Shown here in pieces: positions 1 through 9,093 of a DNA stretch of 47,341 nucleotides. The stretch's first letter is position 1; each line of letters starts with the position of its first letter. The stretch is from Chitinophagaceae bacterium (GTDB lineage: Bacteria; Bacteroidota; Bacteroidia; Chitinophagales; Chitinophagaceae), in NCBI GenBank assembly GCA_018335935.1, contig JAGXRG010000035.1, forward strand, positions 1 through 47,341, given 5' to 3'. Position numbers and translations under genes: made by a program. The notes under the pieces were generated by a model. That model had not been told where the DNA came from, did no database searches, and saw only the letters and a list, made by a program, of their open reading frames with translations.

Positions 1-3000
1 ATACCCAGCATTCCCGCCATTTCCTCCACCATTTGTACCACCTGAGCCACCGGGAGCACTTGAAAAACATCCTGAACCAGCACCACCACCACCACCAACA
101 GCTACAGCAATTGAGGTTCCAGTAATATTATATTTGCCATATACTGCTGCACCAGCACCACCACCAGCCCCATTTGGGCCATCATTTCCACCACTACCAC
201 CACCACCACCAACAGCAAGAACTTCTATTGTACTTAAACTAGTTATTGGTGAAACTGTTGGTAAAGGATTAATTGTAATTGATGTTGTTGGATTAGTTAT
301 TCCACTTGTTCTAATACAACCATTAATATCTGTTATTGATGTTAAAGTATATGTATTAGTATTTGTAGGGTTTGGAAATGCATTAAATGGAACGCCATTA
401 GTTATTGGGGAATAGGTATATCCATTGATAACAAGGGTTTGAGGATCTGCACCAGAACTAGCTAAAAAAGTTAATTGACCTGTTCCACCAGAACAAATTG
501 TATTTCCAGATAAACTACCTTGAGGGATGGCATGAACAGTAACGGTAATAGCATTAGAAATTTCAGAAGGAGAACAAGTTCCACTCACTACCACATCATA
601 ATTTCCTGCATCAGCAGTAGTAGGGTTTGTTAGTGTTAGGGTTGAAGTAGTAGCACCTGAAATTACAGATCCGTCAATTAAATTAACATTGTTTCTTCTC
701 CATTGATAAGTTAGGTTGGTTCCAGTTGCAACAACTGATAAGTTTTGAGTTCCAGAACCAGAGCAGGTTGCAGCAGGTGTTATAGGTTGAGTAGTTATTG
801 ATGGAGCGGTATTAACAGTTATAGAAGCATTGGCATTTGTAAAATCACTTGTTCTAACACAATTATTAGCATCAGTTACCGATGTTAATGTGTAATTGGT
901 TGTTGTAGTTGGATTGTTTGTTACATTAAACGCTACACCACTTGAAATTGATGAATAAGTTTCTCCATTAATAATTAAAGTAAATGGCCCTGTTCCAGAA
1001 GTTGAAGTAAAAGTCAATTGTCCGGTTCCTCCATTACAAATGGTATTGCCAGAAATGCTTCCTTGTGGGATAGCATTAATCGTTACTGCAACAATATTAG
1101 AAGTAATATCAGGTCCACAATCACTATGAACGACTGCGAAATAATAAGTTGTACCTACAGTTGTTGTTGCAGGGGTATAAGTTTGAGCGTTTCCAACCGA
1201 ACTTGCACCAGATGTTGAGTTTGTTGAATTGCTAAACCACTGATATGTTATAGTTCCTGTTCCAGTTGCAGTTACACTTAAAGCAGTAGCTGTTGCATCT
1301 TTACAATAGGTTGCTCCAGTTGGTTGAACACTTATTGCAGTTAAAGGATTCACAGTTATTGTAGCACTGGCATTTGTAAAATCACTCGTTCTAACACAGC
1401 TATTAGCATCAGTTACTGATGTTAATGTGTAATTGGTTGTTGTAGTTGGATTGTTTGTTACGTTAAAAGCAACGCCACTTGTAATTGATGAATAAGTTTC
1501 TCCATTAATTATCAAAGTAAATGGACCTGTTCCAGAAGTGGCAGTAAAAGTCAGTTGTCCAGTTCCTCCATTACAAATAGTATTGCCAGAAATGCTTCCT
1601 TGTGGGATAGTATTAATCGTTACTGCAACAATATTAGAAGTAATATCAGGTCCACAATCACTATGAACGACTGCGAAATAATAAGTTGTACCTACAGTTG
1701 TTGTTGCAGGCGTATAAGTTTGAGTGTTTCCAACCGAACTTGCACCAGTTGTTGAGTTTGTTGAATTGCTAAACCACTGATATGTTATAGTTCCTGTTCC
1801 AGTTGCTGTTACACTTAAAGGCGTAGCTGTTGCATCTTTACAATAAACTACAGCACTTGGTTGAACGGTAATTGCAGTTAAAGGATTCACAGTTATTGTT
1901 GCATTGGCATTTGTAAAATCACTTGTTCTAACACAGCTATTAGCATCAGTTATAGATGTTAAAGTGTAATTGGTTGTTGTAGTTGGATTGTTGGTTACAT
2001 TAAAAGCAACTCCACTTGTTATTGAAGAGTATGAGACACCATTAATAATTAATGTGAATGGCCCTGTTCCAAAACTTGATGTAAAAGTCAATTGTCCAGT
2101 TCCTCCATTACAAATGGTATTGCCAGAAATGCTTCCTTGTGGAGTTGGATTTACAGTTATAATTTCCGTTTGAGAAATAGCTGAACAACCAAAGGAGTTT
2201 GTTGCTGTAAAGTTATGATTAGTATTATTTGTTACTAACAGGGATTGACTTATTGAATTGTTATTCCATAAGATTGATGAATAAAGGGGAGCTGTGCTTG
2301 GAATTTCTAATGAGGGATTATTTACAGCAGTTAGATGAATAGCATTTAAACTGGCATCTACATATTGATTATTTGAATTATTATCTAATTTATAATATCC
2401 TACTATTCCTGTTGATTGTGGGTTTACAATACGATTATAATTTTCTGCAATTTCAGATGCTGATCTAGCAATATTCCAAACTCTTACTTCGTCGATTTTG
2501 CCCATAAATGGATATCCATTGTAAGTTGGCATATTACCAATAGTAAAAGGACTGGTTGTTGTAGTGGATGTTCTTGTCCATGCAGCGTTAACATTTGTTG
2601 AGCTCTTCAAAATTCCATCTAAATAAATGGCAACAGTTTTTGTACTTGAATTATATACTCCAGTGATATGTTTCCAAGTATTAAGAGGAATATTTGAAAT
2701 AGGAAAAGCAGCAGATGAATGTCCTTGGTCAAATTTAATTAAGAAATAATAATTTCCTGAACTACCATCATATAACAATCCATAAAAACCGTTATGAGTA
2801 TCTTGATTTTTTCCGGCAATTTCTTGTGTATGGTACCATTGTCCAACTGTTCTTGAAGAATGATTAATCCATGCTTCAATAGTTAAACTTCCTAAAATAT
2901 TTAATGGTGAGTTATGGCCACCCTCAATTCTATTGGTTCCATTTAATACTAACGAATTACCATTAGCTGGACTTTGATTTGCTGTCAATGTTACAGAACC

Positions 3001-6000
3001 TCCCTCACAAAATGTTGTTGGGCCATTTGTATTAATCAAAGCAGTTGGAACAGCATTTACTGTAATAGAGGCATTTGCATTTGTAAAATTATTTGTTCTC
3101 ACACAATTATTAGCATCGGTTATTGATGTTAACGTATAATTAGTTGTTGTAGTTGGATTGTTGGTTACATTAAAAGCAACTCCACTTGTTATTGAAGAGT
3201 ATGAGACACCATTAATAATTAATGTGAATGGCCCTGTTCCAAAACTTGATGTAAAAGTCAATTGTCCAGTTCCTCCATTACAAATAGTATTACCTGAAAT
3301 GCTTCCTTGTGGTGTTGGATTTACAGTGATAGAAGCATTTGCGTTTGTAAAATCACTTGTTCTAACACAATTATTAGCATCAGTTATCGATGTTAAAGTG
3401 TAATTGGTTGTTGTAGTTGGATTGTTTGTTACATTAAAAGAAACCCCACTTGAAATTGATGAATAAGTTTCCCCATTAATAATTAAAGTAAATGGCCCTG
3501 TTCCAGAAGTGGCTGTAAAAGTCAATTGTCCAGTTCCTCCATTACAAATGGTATTGCCAGAAATGCTTCCTTGTGGTGTTGGATTTACAGTGATGGAGAA
3601 TTGTTTTGACACTCCAGAACAAAAAGGACTACCAGCAGTTATAAATCTACCATTAGAATATGGAATTGCTGAAACGCCAATTGTTGCTTCTGATAACAAC
3701 GTTTTTGTATTTATTTTAGAAACATTATTTGAAGTTTGATTTGTTACAAATAAATAATTACCATCATGCGTTAATGAAATTCCATAAGGGTTTGTATTAA
3801 GACCAATATCAATTGTATTTGTAACCACATTATTTGAAGTATTGATAATAGAAACAGAATTACTATTTCTATTGACTACATACAATTTAGTTGCATCTTG
3901 ATTTAAAACAAGTCCTCTTGGGCCGGAACCAACTGTTATAGTTGATACTACAGTTTCTGTACTTGTATTTATAACTGAAACACTTGAACCAGTATTATTA
4001 GAAACAAATAATTTTGTACCATCTTGGCTAATAGTTATCTGATATGGTCTTGTACCTACAGGAATTGTATTTGTAATAGTATTGCTTACAGTATTAATCA
4101 CAGAAACACTATTATAAGTACTACCATTATTAACAAGATATAACTTACTTCCATCATTATTTAAAATTGCACTTGAAGGGGAAGATCCAACTCCTAAAAC
4201 AATGGTATTTAAAATTTGATTAGTTTGAAGATTAATTGCTGAAACTGTTTCAGATGTTCTATTTATTACATATAATCTAGTATCATCATTCGATATAGCC
4301 AGACCATAAGGTTGTGTGCCTACATTAATAGTTGATAACACAGTATTAGTTGATGTATTTATTACTGAAACTGTGTTAGATCCTCTGTTTGCTACATATA
4401 CTTTGCTGTTTTCATTATTAATAATTAATGCCACTGGATTTAAACCCACATTAATGGTTGAAACTATAGAACTGGTTGAAGTGTTAATAACTTGAACTGT
4501 AGAGTTGTCATAATTAGCAATATACGCATAAGCATTACTACCATTACCTGTTGAAGGTGTTGTTGATACTGTAGAAACAATTGGTATTGATGAGCTATTT
4601 ACGGCATTAAAAGAATTAATATCTCCTACACCATTTGATGCTAATCCTATAGCATTATTATTATTTGTCCAGTTATAAACTGTATTAATATTTGAACTAC
4701 TAAATAATACTGGAGTACTTGAAATACCATTACATAGTATTTGATTGCTAGGTTGATCAAGAACAGAAAGTTGATTTACTTTAATCGTTATAGGAGTTCT
4801 AGAAGCACTTGTGCAAGATGAAGCATTTATTGCTTCTGCATAATAAGTTGTATTTGTATTTGGTGTAACTGCAAAATTTGCACCACTTGCACTAGACCCA
4901 ACACTTGAACCAGCATAAGGAGTAGTAAACCAATTAATAGTATTATTAGTTGATATTGCACTTAAATTTAAAGTTTGTCCTGAACAAATGTTTGTACTTG
5001 ATGCAGTAACTGTTGATGGAACATCAGGTATTGAAAAATTTGAACAGCTACCAGTTGTATTTCCAGCAACCCAGTTTGAAGTTGCTCCATTTAATGCAAA
5101 ATTATAAAGCGTTCCATTATTATTATTTCCACTTGCATCAAATGCTGTAGTTAAGCCACTATTATTTACACCTACGCATCCACTATTTAATTTATAATAT
5201 GCAATTAAACCTACTTGTCCACTTGGTAATTCGCAATTCATATTGTTTTGAATCTCTGACACACACAAAACTCTATCCCATATTCTTATTTCATCAATTG
5301 TTCCATTGAATAACTGAGTTCCACTTGTTAATTTACCAATTGATAAATTTTCTGGTGAATTAATTATTCTAGTAGAAGTTGTTTGGTTCTGAAATATTCC
5401 ATTTACATAAAGTTTAATAACAGATCCATCATATGTTGCTGCTAAATGAAACCAAGTATCTGCAACTGGTTTTATAGTTGAGTTTACAACATTGCCAGTA
5501 CCATCATTGCCAAGTGCAAATCTAAAATGTTCAGTACCTGGGCCACCCTGTGCGTCATTTCTTTGTCTAAATCCAAAACCATTAAAACTAGAATTTGGAC
5601 CAGCATTTATTGGCCATGTTGCAATAATACTTCCACTTTGATTTCCACTAGTTGGTTTAACCCAACACTCTACCGTAAGTAAGTTTGTATTTAATTTCGA
5701 AAAGTAAGGTACCACAAGAGAGTCATTACTTCCATCAAAATTTAATGCTGAGGGAGATGTAGTTACTGTAACAGCATTTGAAGTTGCAGTAGGAGTACAA
5801 GTTCCACTCACTACAACATCATAGCTTCCTTCATCAGCACTAGTAGGATTAGTTAAAGTTAGAGTAGGTGTAGTAGCACCAGAAATAACACCACCATTAA
5901 TTAAATTAACACTATTTCTTCTCCATTGATATGTTAGATTAGTACCTGTAGCAACAACTGACATAGTCTGTGTTCCAGTGCCAGAGCATGTTGCAGCTGG

Positions 6001-7590
6001 AGTAGAAGGTTGAGTAGTAATAGTAGGAGCAGTGTTTATGGTTACAGTAAATGAACAAGAAACTGAATTGCCTGATGGATCAGCAAGTGTAAATGTATTA
6101 GTTGTTGTACCAACAGGAAAAGTTGAGCCTGATGGTAAACCTGCAGTTTGTGTTACAATTACTGAACAATTATCTGTTGCAGTTGGCAGAGAATAATTTA
6201 CTACCTGACTTCCACATAAAGTAACATTAGCAGGGCATGAAGTTAAAACTGGACTTTGATTATCGACAACTGTTATAGTTTGATTGCAAGTTGTTATATT
6301 TCCAGAGGAGTCTGTTGCTGTCCATGTTACAATCGTATTTCCAATTGGATAATTGTCTGATGCATTTGAAGTATTGTTAAATGAATTCGTTAATGAGGCT
6401 AAATAGTTTAAGATTCTAAATCCAGTTGACCAATTAGAAGTACAACTTGTAAGTGCAAAGTTTGTTAATGTTCCATTTAACCCTGTTGTTGCTGTTCTAT
6501 TTGGAAGTGTGGTTATTGATGTATTATTTCCACATGCAGTACCTTGATTAAAGTCATAATAAATTATCAGTCCTGTTTCACTTCCTGATAATTGAATATT
6601 TCTTGAAGATTTTATCTCTGTTGCTGTTCTAGCAATAGTCCATAATCTTAATTCATCTATATCACCCCCAAAATAATTAGTATTAGTTCCATTATTTGCA
6701 CCATCATGAAATCTTGTTTGATTCAAAATTGCTCCAATGGCATTTGCTCCAGTATGAAGACTTAATGTATCACCTAAAACTCCTAAAGATTTATTTGCAC
6801 TTTCAACTAGTACACCATCTAAAAAAGCTTTTAATGTACCGTTTGAAATAGTTCCATCATACACTAATGCAGCTGAATGCCATTGATTGTTATTAATTAA
6901 AGTAGTACTTAGCCAAACTCCAGTCCATGATTGTGTATTAGACCAAATACCATAATAAAGTCTGCCCGCTTCTATATAAATGTTTATTCCATTATTAGAA
7001 CCTCCTTCTTCCCAAATGACTTGTTTAGTAGAGGATGCAGAATTATTTACTCTAAAAGAAACTTCTACTGTTCTTCGTTGAAAATTCTGTTGATTTATAA
7101 CACTAGTGCTTGGAACAGAAACTACATCATCGATTCCATCGAAATTTAATCCATTACCTAGTTGCAATACACTACAAATTGTTGGAGAAGGCACTGTAAC
7201 ATAAGCTTGACATTGACCTGTTGAATTATTTACATTAATGTTTGTTGAACATGTTATTGTTGGAGTTGAGGTACTTTGTACTATAAAATTTATTGAGGAT
7301 GAAAATGTAGAAATTACAAAAGGAAAAGTTCCTGATTCAAAATTGGAGGTGTTAAAAGCAGGACTTACACCTGAACCATTTACTAAACTTATTGTAGAAA
7401 CAACTATACCATTCCATGTTACATTATATGTTCCAGTACCTAAAGATGTAAGACTACTTGCAGTTACTTGGCCTAAGTTACTTGTACCAGGACAAGTAGG
7501 AGATACATGTGAAAATGTTATTGTTTGAGTAAACGCATTACTAAAACAATAAGTACAGAAAACAATAAATAAGAGTAAACATTTTCTCAT
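1..7590 (-). CDS. Giant secreted multidomain LamG/HYR/Ig/YVTN-propeller protein, 3' end outside window
   Basis: An open minus-strand frame runs without a stop from the ATG at 7590 to the window edge: 2530 residues are visible and the C-terminus is missing. A signal peptide comes first (about residues 1-22). In order: half of a HYR domain, a LamG jellyroll (about 141-390), the second HYR half, a second HYR domain, an Ig-like domain, LamG 2 (about 613-843), a CHU-type Ig domain, seven YVTN propeller blades (about 1020-1315), two copies of a repeat starting PQGSISGN, LamG 3 (about 1541-1760), four more copies of that repeat alternating with Ig domains, and a Gly-rich segment (about 2453-2530). 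The composition is rich in Asn, Thr and Ser with scattered Cys. These features are typical of Bacteroidota cell-surface adhesins exported by T9SS. The sorting domain expected at the C-terminus lies outside the window. The exact function is not recognisable. Confidence 0.9.
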   Translation of the reverse strand, partial: MRKCLLLFIVFCTYCFSNAFTQTITFSHVSPTCPGTSNLGQVTASSLTSLGTGTYNVTWNGIVVSTISLVNGSGVSPAFNTSNFESGTFPFVISTFSSSINFIVQSTSTPTITCSTNINVNNSTGQCQAYVTVPSPTICSVLQLGNGLNFDGIDDVVSVPSTSVINQQNFQRRTVEVSFRVNNSASSTKQVIWEEGGSNNGINIYIEAGRLYYGIWSNTQSWTGVWLSTTLINNNQWHSAALVYDGTISNGTLKAFLDGVLVESANKSLGVLGDTLSLHTGANAIGAILNQTRFHDGANNGTNTNYFGGDIDELRLWTIARTATEIKSSRNIQLSGSETGLIIYYDFNQGTACGNNTSITTLPNRTATTGLNGTLTNFALTSCTSNWSTGFRILNYLASLTNSFNNTSNASDNYPIGNTIVTWTATDSSGNITTCNQTITVVDNQSPVLTSCPANVTLCGSQVVNYSLPTATDNCSVIVTQTAGLPSGSTFPVGTTTNTFTLADPSGNSVSCSFTVTINTAPTITTQPSTPAATCSGTGTQTMSVVATGTNLTYQWRRNSVNLINGGVISGATTPTLTLTNPTSADEGSYDVVVSGTCTPTATSNAVTVTTSPSALNFDGSNDSLVVPYFSKLNTNLLTVECWVKPTSGNQSGSIIATWPINAGPNSSFNGFGFRQRNDAQGGPGTEHFRFALGNDGTGNVVNSTIKPVADTWFHLAATYDGSVIKLYVNGIFQNQTTSTRIINSPENLSIGKLTSGTQLFNGTIDEIRIWDRVLCVSEIQNNMNCELPSGQVGLIAYYKLNSGCVGVNNSGLTTAFDASGNNNNGTLYNFALNGATSNWVAGNTTGSCSNFSIPDVPSTVTASSTNICSGQTLNLSAISTNNTINWFTTPYAGSSVGSSASGANFAVTPNTNTTYYAEAINASSCTSASRTPITIKVNQLSVLDQPSNQILCNGISSTPVLFSSSNINTVYNWTNNNNAIGLASNGVGDINSFNAVNSSSIPIVSTVSTTPSTGNGSNAYAYIANYDNSTVQVINTSTSSIVSTINVGLNPVALIINNENSKVYVANRGSNTVSVINTSTNTVLSTINVGTQPYGLAISNDDTRLYVINRTSETVSAINLQTNQILNTIVLGVGSSPSSAILNNDGSKLYLVNNGSTYNSVSVINTVSNTITNTIPVGTRPYQITISQDGTKLFVSNNTGSSVSVINTSTETVVSTITVGSGPRGLVLNQDATKLYVVNRNSNSVSIINTSNNVVTNTIDIGLNTNPYGISLTHDGNYLFVTNQTSNNVSKINTKTLLSEATIGVSAIPYSNGRFITAGSPFCSGVSKQFSITVNPTPQGSISGNTICNGGTGQLTFTATSGTGPFTLIINGETYSSISSGVSFNVTNNPTTTTNYTLTSITDANNCVRTSDFTNANASITVNPTPQGSISGNTICNGGTGQLTFTSSFGTGPFTLIINGVSYSSITSGVAFNVTNNPTTTTNYTLTSITDANNCVRTNNFTNANASITVNAVPTALINTNGPTTFCEGGSVTLTANQSPANGNSLVLNGTNRIEGGHNSPLNILGSLTIEAWINHSSRTVGQWYHTQEIAGKNQDTHNGFYGLLYDGSSGNYYFLIKFDQGHSSAAFPISNIPLNTWKHITGVYNSSTKTVAIYLDGILKSSTNVNAAWTRTSTTTTSPFTIGNMPTYNGYPFMGKIDEVRVWNIARSASEIAENYNRIVNPQSTGIVGYYKLDNNSNNQYVDASLNAIHLTAVNNPSLEIPSTAPLYSSILWNNNSISQSLLVTNNTNHNFTATNSFGCSAISQTEIITVNPTPQGSISGNTICNGGTGQLTFTSSFGTGPFTLIINGVSYSSITSGVAFNVTNNPTTTTNYTLTSITDANSCVRTSDFTNANATITVNPLTAITVQPSAVVYCKDATATPLSVTATGTGTITYQWFSNSTNSTTGASSVGNTQTYTPATTTVGTTYYFAVVHSDCGPDITSNIVAVTINTIPQGSISGNTICNGGTGQLTFTATSGTGPFTLIINGETYSSITSGVAFNVTNNPTTTTNYTLTSVTDANSCVRTSDFTNASATITVNPLTAISVQPTGATYCKDATATALSVTATGTGTITYQWFSNSTNSTSGASSVGNAQTYTPATTTVGTTYYFAVVHSDCGPDITSNIVAVTINAIPQGSISGNTICNGGTGQLTFTSTSGTGPFTLIINGETYSSISSGVAFNVTNNPTTTTNYTLTSVTDANNCVRTSDFTNANASITVNTAPSITTQPITPAATCSGSGTQNLSVVATGTNLTYQWRRNNVNLIDGSVISGATTSTLTLTNPTTADAGNYDVVVSGTCSPSEISNAITVTVHAIPQGSLSGNTICSGGTGQLTFLASSGADPQTLVINGYTYSPITNGVPFNAFPNPTNTNTYTLTSITDINGCIRTSGITNPTTSITINPLPTVSPITSLSTIEVLAVGGGGGSGGNDGPNGAGGGAGAAVYGKYNITGTSIAVAVGGGGGAGSGCFSSAPGGSGGTNGGGNGGNAGY
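811..2150. repeat. Tandem 537-bp intragenic repeat (two full copies plus a partial)
   Basis: Units at 811-1347 and 1348-1884 are close to identical, and 1885-2150 is a third partial copy. The period of 537 bp is exactly 179 codons, so the giant reading frame is kept. Each unit encodes one PQGSISGN-type repeat plus one Ig-like domain. The most similar stretches, around 1018-1218 and 1555-1755, differ at only a few positions. Confidence 0.85.
3054..3588. repeat. Two tandem copies of the PQGSISGN-type repeat, about 267 bp each
   Basis: Copies at about 3054-3320 and 3320-3588 match the repeats in 811-2150 at the DNA level. For example, the stretch around 3160-3290 is almost base-for-base the same as 1992-2120. 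A more diverged copy lies at about 280-530. The copies are in frame and spaced by whole codons. Confidence 0.8.
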
Positions 7591-7680
7591 AATACACACA
7601 ATAATATTGTGGTAATAGAAATACTATTGCACACAATAAATTGAGGTTCAAAATTGGAAAGAAAAGTTTGGGTAAAATAT

Positions 7681-7720
7681 CCCTTAAGTAAACACCCTGA
7701 GATAAGGGTACATTAATGTA
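7681..7720. promoter_or_regulatory. Inverted repeats in the intergenic region between the giant gene and the kinase
   Basis: CCCTTA at 7681-7686 is complementary to TAAGGG at 7703-7708. It is followed at once by a perfect 12-base palindrome, TACATTAATGTA, at 7709-7720. This is the only visible structure in the 248-base divergent gap, and the gap has none of the FNR-like boxes seen elsewhere. It could be an operator or a leader hairpin. No function is proven. Confidence 0.3.
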
Positions 7721-7838
7721 GCATTAATTAGCTTCTTGAAAACATAATATTTCATAAAATCTATACGAACAGTTTATACTTTTTATTTTTTATAATAATG
7801 AACACTAACTAACTTAGCCACAATTGATAAAAAATTAA

Positions 7839-9086
7839 ATGACTGCATTAATAAAAGAAAATCATAACAATCAGTTCGAAGCTTTATTTCAACACGCATC
7901 AATAGGAATTATTGTGGTAGATGCTCATGCTGAAATCACAAATGCTAATTCTTTTTTGCTGTCACTTTTTGGTTACAATAGCCAAGATGAGTTGATTGGA
8001 AAAAAGATCGAAGAGTTAATTCCAACTCGCTATCATAAAAATCATTCCACTTACAGAGATAATTATCATAAAAAACCTGAACCTAGACCTATGGGTTTAG
8101 GTAGAGATTTATTTGGAATGAAAAAAGATGGTACTGAAATTCCAGTTGAAATTAGTTTGAGTAATTATAGCACCTCTGAAGGCAATTTTACAATTGCATT
8201 TGTTAGTGATATTTCTAAAAGAAAAGCCATTGAACTATCCGTTGTTCAGCAAAAAGAAGAATTAGCCCTCATTAACAAAAAAATAGAAGAACTTAATAAC
8301 GAATTAGAACAAAAAGTTGAATCTCGAACCAAAGAGTTACAACAAACTATGCAATTGTTACAAGCATCTAAGGATGAATTAACCAAATCACTAAATAAAG
8401 AAAAAGAGCTTAGCGATCTTAAAAGTAGATTTGTTTCTATGGCCTCTCATGAATTTAGAACACCACTCAGTACCATTCTTTCATCGGCTTCATTAGTATC
8501 AAAATATACTGAAACTGTAGACCAAGAAAAAAGAGATAAACATATTCATAGAATTAAATCTTCAGTCAATAATTTAACAGACATTTTAAATGAATTTTTA
8601 TCTATTGGTAAAATTGAAGATGGAAAAATTGTTGCTCATTTTGCAGATTTTGATATTGTTGAAAATATTGAATCAGTTTGTAACGAAATGCAAAGTCATG
8701 TTAAAGGAGAACAAAAAATAATATATAAACATGATGGTGATAAAATAGTTCATTTAGATCCTTCTTTACTAAGAAACATTGTTATTAATCTGCTTTCTAA
8801 TGCCATTAAATTTTCAAATTCAAATGGTAAAATTTTTGTTCAATCTATTGTGAATCCAAAATCAATTATTTTATCTATAAAAGATTCTGGAATTGGCATT
8901 TCAAAAGAAGATCAAGAACATTTATTTGAAAGGTTTTTTAGAGCAGCTAATGCTACAAACATTCAAGGTACTGGCTTAGGTTTGCATATTGTTGGTAAAT
9001 ATGTAGAATTAATGAATGGCCATATAGATTTTATAAGTGAATTAGAAAAAGGAACAGAATTTATTATTAAGTTTAACAACGAATAA
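7839..9086 (+). CDS. PAS-domain sensor histidine kinase with FixL-like PAS motif
   Basis: Soluble 415-residue kinase with no membrane segment. A PAS domain spans about 10-130, a coiled coil 133-195, the HisKA dimerisation/phosphoacceptor domain begins near 193 with His204 in SHEFRTPL, and the HATPase carries an N box (313-326), DSGIGI (349-354) and GTGLGL (377-382). The PAS contains GLGR and KKDG motifs in FixL register. His69 lies exactly 20 residues before the Arg of GLGR, as the haem-ligating His does in FixL. Many PAS domains of this RPMG.GR type are not known to bind haem, so gas sensing is an inference. The next gene, 7 bases on, is a response regulator and should be its partner. Confidence 0.9.
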   Translation: MTALIKENHNNQFEALFQHASIGIIVVDAHAEITNANSFLLSLFGYNSQDELIGKKIEELIPTRYHKNHSTYRDNYHKKPEPRPMGLGRDLFGMKKDGTEIPVEISLSNYSTSEGNFTIAFVSDISKRKAIELSVVQQKEELALINKKIEELNNELEQKVESRTKELQQTMQLLQASKDELTKSLNKEKELSDLKSRFVSMASHEFRTPLSTILSSASLVSKYTETVDQEKRDKHIHRIKSSVNNLTDILNEFLSIGKIEDGKIVAHFADFDIVENIESVCNEMQSHVKGEQKIIYKHDGDKIVHLDPSLLRNIVINLLSNAIKFSNSNGKIFVQSIVNPKSIILSIKDSGIGISKEDQEHLFERFFRAANATNIQGTGLGLHIVGKYVELMNGHIDFISELEKGTEFIIKFNNE

Positions 9087-9093
9087 TTTGAAA

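Noticed and set aside
811..3588. Repeated DNA that might be taken for a CRISPR array or mobile element
   Set aside because: The repeats are hundreds of bases long, in frame, and encode protein domains; there are no short repeats with unique spacers, no cas genes and no transposase.
134..3739. Several short plus-strand frames rich in Pro, Val and Ile
   Set aside because: They are antisense shadows of the long minus-strand giant gene; their similarity to one another only reflects its internal repeats.
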